From Clostridium sp. CMCC3677 (lineage in GTDB: Bacteria > Bacillota > Clostridia > Clostridiales > Clostridiaceae), in assembly GCF_023845585.1 (NCBI RefSeq), contig NZ_JAMQHS010000003.1, positions 186,001-250,000 on the forward strand: a stretch of DNA of 64,000 bases. The letters are read 5' to 3'. This document shows, piece after piece, positions 62,276 to 64,000 of this stretch. The number at the start of each line of letters is the position of its first letter. The stretch's first letter is position 1. A program made the translations under genes and the position numbers. The notes beneath the pieces are model-generated. The model made no database searches, was not told where the DNA came from, and saw only the letters and a list, made by a program, of their open reading frames with translations.

Positions 62276-63838
62276 TCACCTCTCATCCTCTGCAAGCCAA
62301 GCTTTGATAATTTCAACCACTTGCTCTGGCTTATCTGTGGCATATTTTTTAATTTCATTTTCCATATGAGTTTTTTCATTTTTAGTCTCAAATTCTATTG
62401 GTTCAAATAATTCTGATTCTTTTTCATCCCCAACTACTACATCTAACAATTGAGTTTCATCATCATACTCATCTTTAGCATTTTTTCTTCTCTTTTTAAC
62501 TAAAATAACTATTATTATAATTAAAGCTAATAATGCTATAGCACCCATAATTATATATTTTTGCATTTCCTTTTGTTTAGCTTCTGCATTAAATGCATCT
62601 GTTTGGTTTTGAGCGTCTTCTTTTAGACTTGGATCAAAATTCATACCTAATACAGAAATTTGATCTCCTCTAACAGAATTAAATCCAATTGCATTAGATA
62701 CTGCATTTTCAATAGCCTGTTGCGTTGCTGCGTCTAAATTTCCATCAACCACAACTGAAGCTGTCATTCTCTTAACTTCACCTGGCGCACTAATAACCTT
62801 AGTTTCAGTTTTTCCAATTTCATAGTTATTTTTTTGTTCTTCTCTTGTTGAATTAGAATTTGTATTATTGTTATTATCTGTAGTGTTACTTATATTATTA
62901 TCAACGGGACTCTCGCTAATGTTCCCATCAGTACCATTATTATTAACTTCTTTAATTGTTTGTTGACTTACAACTACTTTATTAGGATCAAGAACTGTTT
63001 GTGTTTGTTGCTTAGAATCAAAATCTAAGTCTACATTAATAGTAGCCTTAACCTTGTCTTTACCTATAACAGGTTCTAGTAAGCTTACTATTTCCTTTTG
63101 TAATTTACTTTCATAATTTTTTTCTAAAGAATATTGCTTATCTAACGATTCTGAGCTCATCATCTCATTTTCATCATCATTTAAATTAGCTGTAAGTAAA
63201 TTCATCTTATCATCTATGACTTCAATATTTTCTTTAGGAATATTTTCTGTACTACCTGAAACAAGTGCAACTATTGATTTCACTTGATCTTTAGTAATTT
63301 CGCTTCCTGTCTTTAACTCTAAGTATACAGCAGCCTTTCCTGGCGTACTTTCCTTAACAAAAACTGAGTCTGTAGATGGTGTTATATGAACTCTTGCACT
63401 TTGTACTTGAGAAAAACTTTTTATTGTTTTTTCAAGTTCTCCCTCTTGCATTCTTAACTTTTTAACTTTAAACTCCTCGTCCGTCATTCCAAAAGAACTT
63501 CCACTATCCATTAATTCATATCCACTACTTCCTGATTTCAATTCAGGAGCTAGTTCTAACCTTAATTGATCTACCTTATCATTAGGTACTAAAATAGTAT
63601 CCCCTTGTATTTTGGTTGTAACTTTTTGTTCATTTAGCTTAGCGAGTATAGTCTGTGCATCTTTGGGATCAAGATTTGAAAACAAAATTTGGTACTTATT
63701 TGATGATGTGTAAATTACTGTACTTGCAATAGCAAGAATTACAGCAACACAGGATACAAAAATAGCAATTTTTATTTTCTTGCTTTGAGTTTTAAACTTT
63801 TCCCACAGCCCTTTGACTTTTTCTAAAAGTTTATTCAT
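62276..63838 (-). CDS. fliF: Flagellar MS-ring protein FliF
   Basis: A 520-residue protein with two membrane segments (about 24-45 and 432-453). A ring-building motif region is present (YQILFSNLDPKDAQTILAKLNEQKV, GSSFGMTDEEFKVKKLRMQEGELEKTI). An N/T/S-rich low-complexity linker lies at about 300-335. The short cytoplasmic tail ends VEIIKAWLAEDER, the FliG-binding site. GAGGAG precedes the ATG. Confidence 0.96.
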   Translation of the reverse strand: MNKLLEKVKGLWEKFKTQSKKIKIAIFVSCVAVILAIASTVIYTSSNKYQILFSNLDPKDAQTILAKLNEQKVTTKIQGDTILVPNDKVDQLRLELAPELKSGSSGYELMDSGSSFGMTDEEFKVKKLRMQEGELEKTIKSFSQVQSARVHITPSTDSVFVKESTPGKAAVYLELKTGSEITKDQVKSIVALVSGSTENIPKENIEVIDDKMNLLTANLNDDENEMMSSESLDKQYSLEKNYESKLQKEIVSLLEPVIGKDKVKATINVDLDFDSKQQTQTVLDPNKVVVSQQTIKEVNNNGTDGNISESPVDNNISNTTDNNNNTNSNSTREEQKNNYEIGKTETKVISAPGEVKRMTASVVVDGNLDAATQQAIENAVSNAIGFNSVRGDQISVLGMNFDPSLKEDAQNQTDAFNAEAKQKEMQKYIIMGAIALLALIIIIVILVKKRRKNAKDEYDDETQLLDVVVGDEKESELFEPIEFETKNEKTHMENEIKKYATDKPEQVVEIIKAWLAEDER

Positions 63839-63862
63839 TTATCGTAGCACTCCTCACTTCAG

Positions 63863-64000
63863 TTACAATTGCATTTTTATTAATTCTTTATATGATTCCA
63901 CTAAATTATCTCTAGTTTTAACTAAGAATTGTAATGCCAAGCTTGCCTCTTCTCCTTTTATCATAACTTCATCTATATTTACATCATCACCTTTAACAAA
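63863..64000 (-). CDS. fliE: Flagellar hook-basal body protein FliE, C-terminal part
   Basis: The last 45 codons of a minus-strand gene enter from the right edge. The peptide KGEEASLALQFLVKTRDNLVESYKELIKMQL is the characteristic FliE C-terminus. Its stop is 24 bases before the fliF start. The preceding flgB/flgC genes expected upstream lie outside the window. Confidence 0.9.
   Translation of the reverse strand, partial: FVKGDDVNIDEVMIKGEEASLALQFLVKTRDNLVESYKELIKMQL

Noticed and set aside
1..64000. CRISPR arrays, tRNA or rRNA genes, intact insertion sequences
   Set aside because: No regularly spaced direct repeats, cloverleaf-like or rRNA sequence, or transposase frame was recognised on either strand.

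Overview
The window reads as a chromosomal segment of a motile, spore-forming, anaerobic Firmicute, most likely Clostridium sensu stricto (cluster I). The support is very AT-rich DNA, strong AGGAGG ribosome binding sites, a spoIIA/spoVA/gpr/spoIIP sporulation set, a CIRCE-controlled hrcA-grpE-dnaK-dnaJ operon, a FliR-FlhB fusion, and a UviA/TcdR-type sigma factor paired with a UviB-type holin. Nearly every gene is on the minus strand. The plus-strand exceptions are rpsT, a small orphan gene (34282) and a CBS-pyrophosphatase (37682). No tRNA, rRNA, CRISPR array or intact insertion sequence was seen.

Layout by region (each minus-strand run is transcribed from high to low coordinates). 1-4119: end of the heat-shock/translation cluster (HIT protein, mtaB, rsmE, prmA, trmB). 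4381-5931: a solitary siroheme sulfite/nitrite reductase. 6151-11077: hrcA-grpE-dnaK-dnaJ with a sigma-A promoter and a perfect CIRCE. 11177-17083: hemW, lepA, an unknown membrane protein, spoIIP, gpr. 17293-17696: rpsT with its own promoter, structured leader and terminator. 17707-22987: holA, a ComEC without nuclease-like domain, and a degenerate P-type ATPase. 23101-27186: spoIIAA-spoIIAB-sigF followed by spoVAC-AD-AE. 27360-29669: a LonC-like protease with broken ATPase motifs. 29849-31837: a DUF4003-like protein, a UviB-like holin and a UviA-like sigma factor with a candidate autoregulated promoter. 32144-34067: thiC with promoter, TPP riboswitch, terminator, a GC-rich inverted-repeat element and a ribosome-site-masking hairpin. 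34282-39369: an orphan gene, a Ca2+-type P-ATPase and a CBS-pyrophosphatase. 39826-64000: one long flagellar operon from fliE to flgG, containing the export apparatus, stator, rod/hook proteins, FlhF/FlhG, a PilZ brake, sigma-28 and two tandem flgE copies.

The most unusual signals are these. (1) Two interleaved families of palindromic repeats: a 60-bp palindrome and a roughly 150-bp hairpin element, where all four copies of the hairpin element sit at the apex of a palindrome and one is clearly nested with a 6-bp duplication. (2) A UviA/UviB-like sigma-holin pair with no toxin or bacteriocin gene nearby. (3) Two degenerate ATPases, the P-type protein at 20471-22987 and the LonC-like protein at 27360-29669. 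(4) Several sporulation-area genes whose Shine-Dalgarno sequence is separated from the start codon by a hairpin. (5) A multi-layer thiC leader.

Many automatically chosen starts were shortened because a strong ribosome binding site, or the CIRCE operator, marks an internal start; each case is explained in its entry. All functions come from reading motifs by eye. No database search was run.
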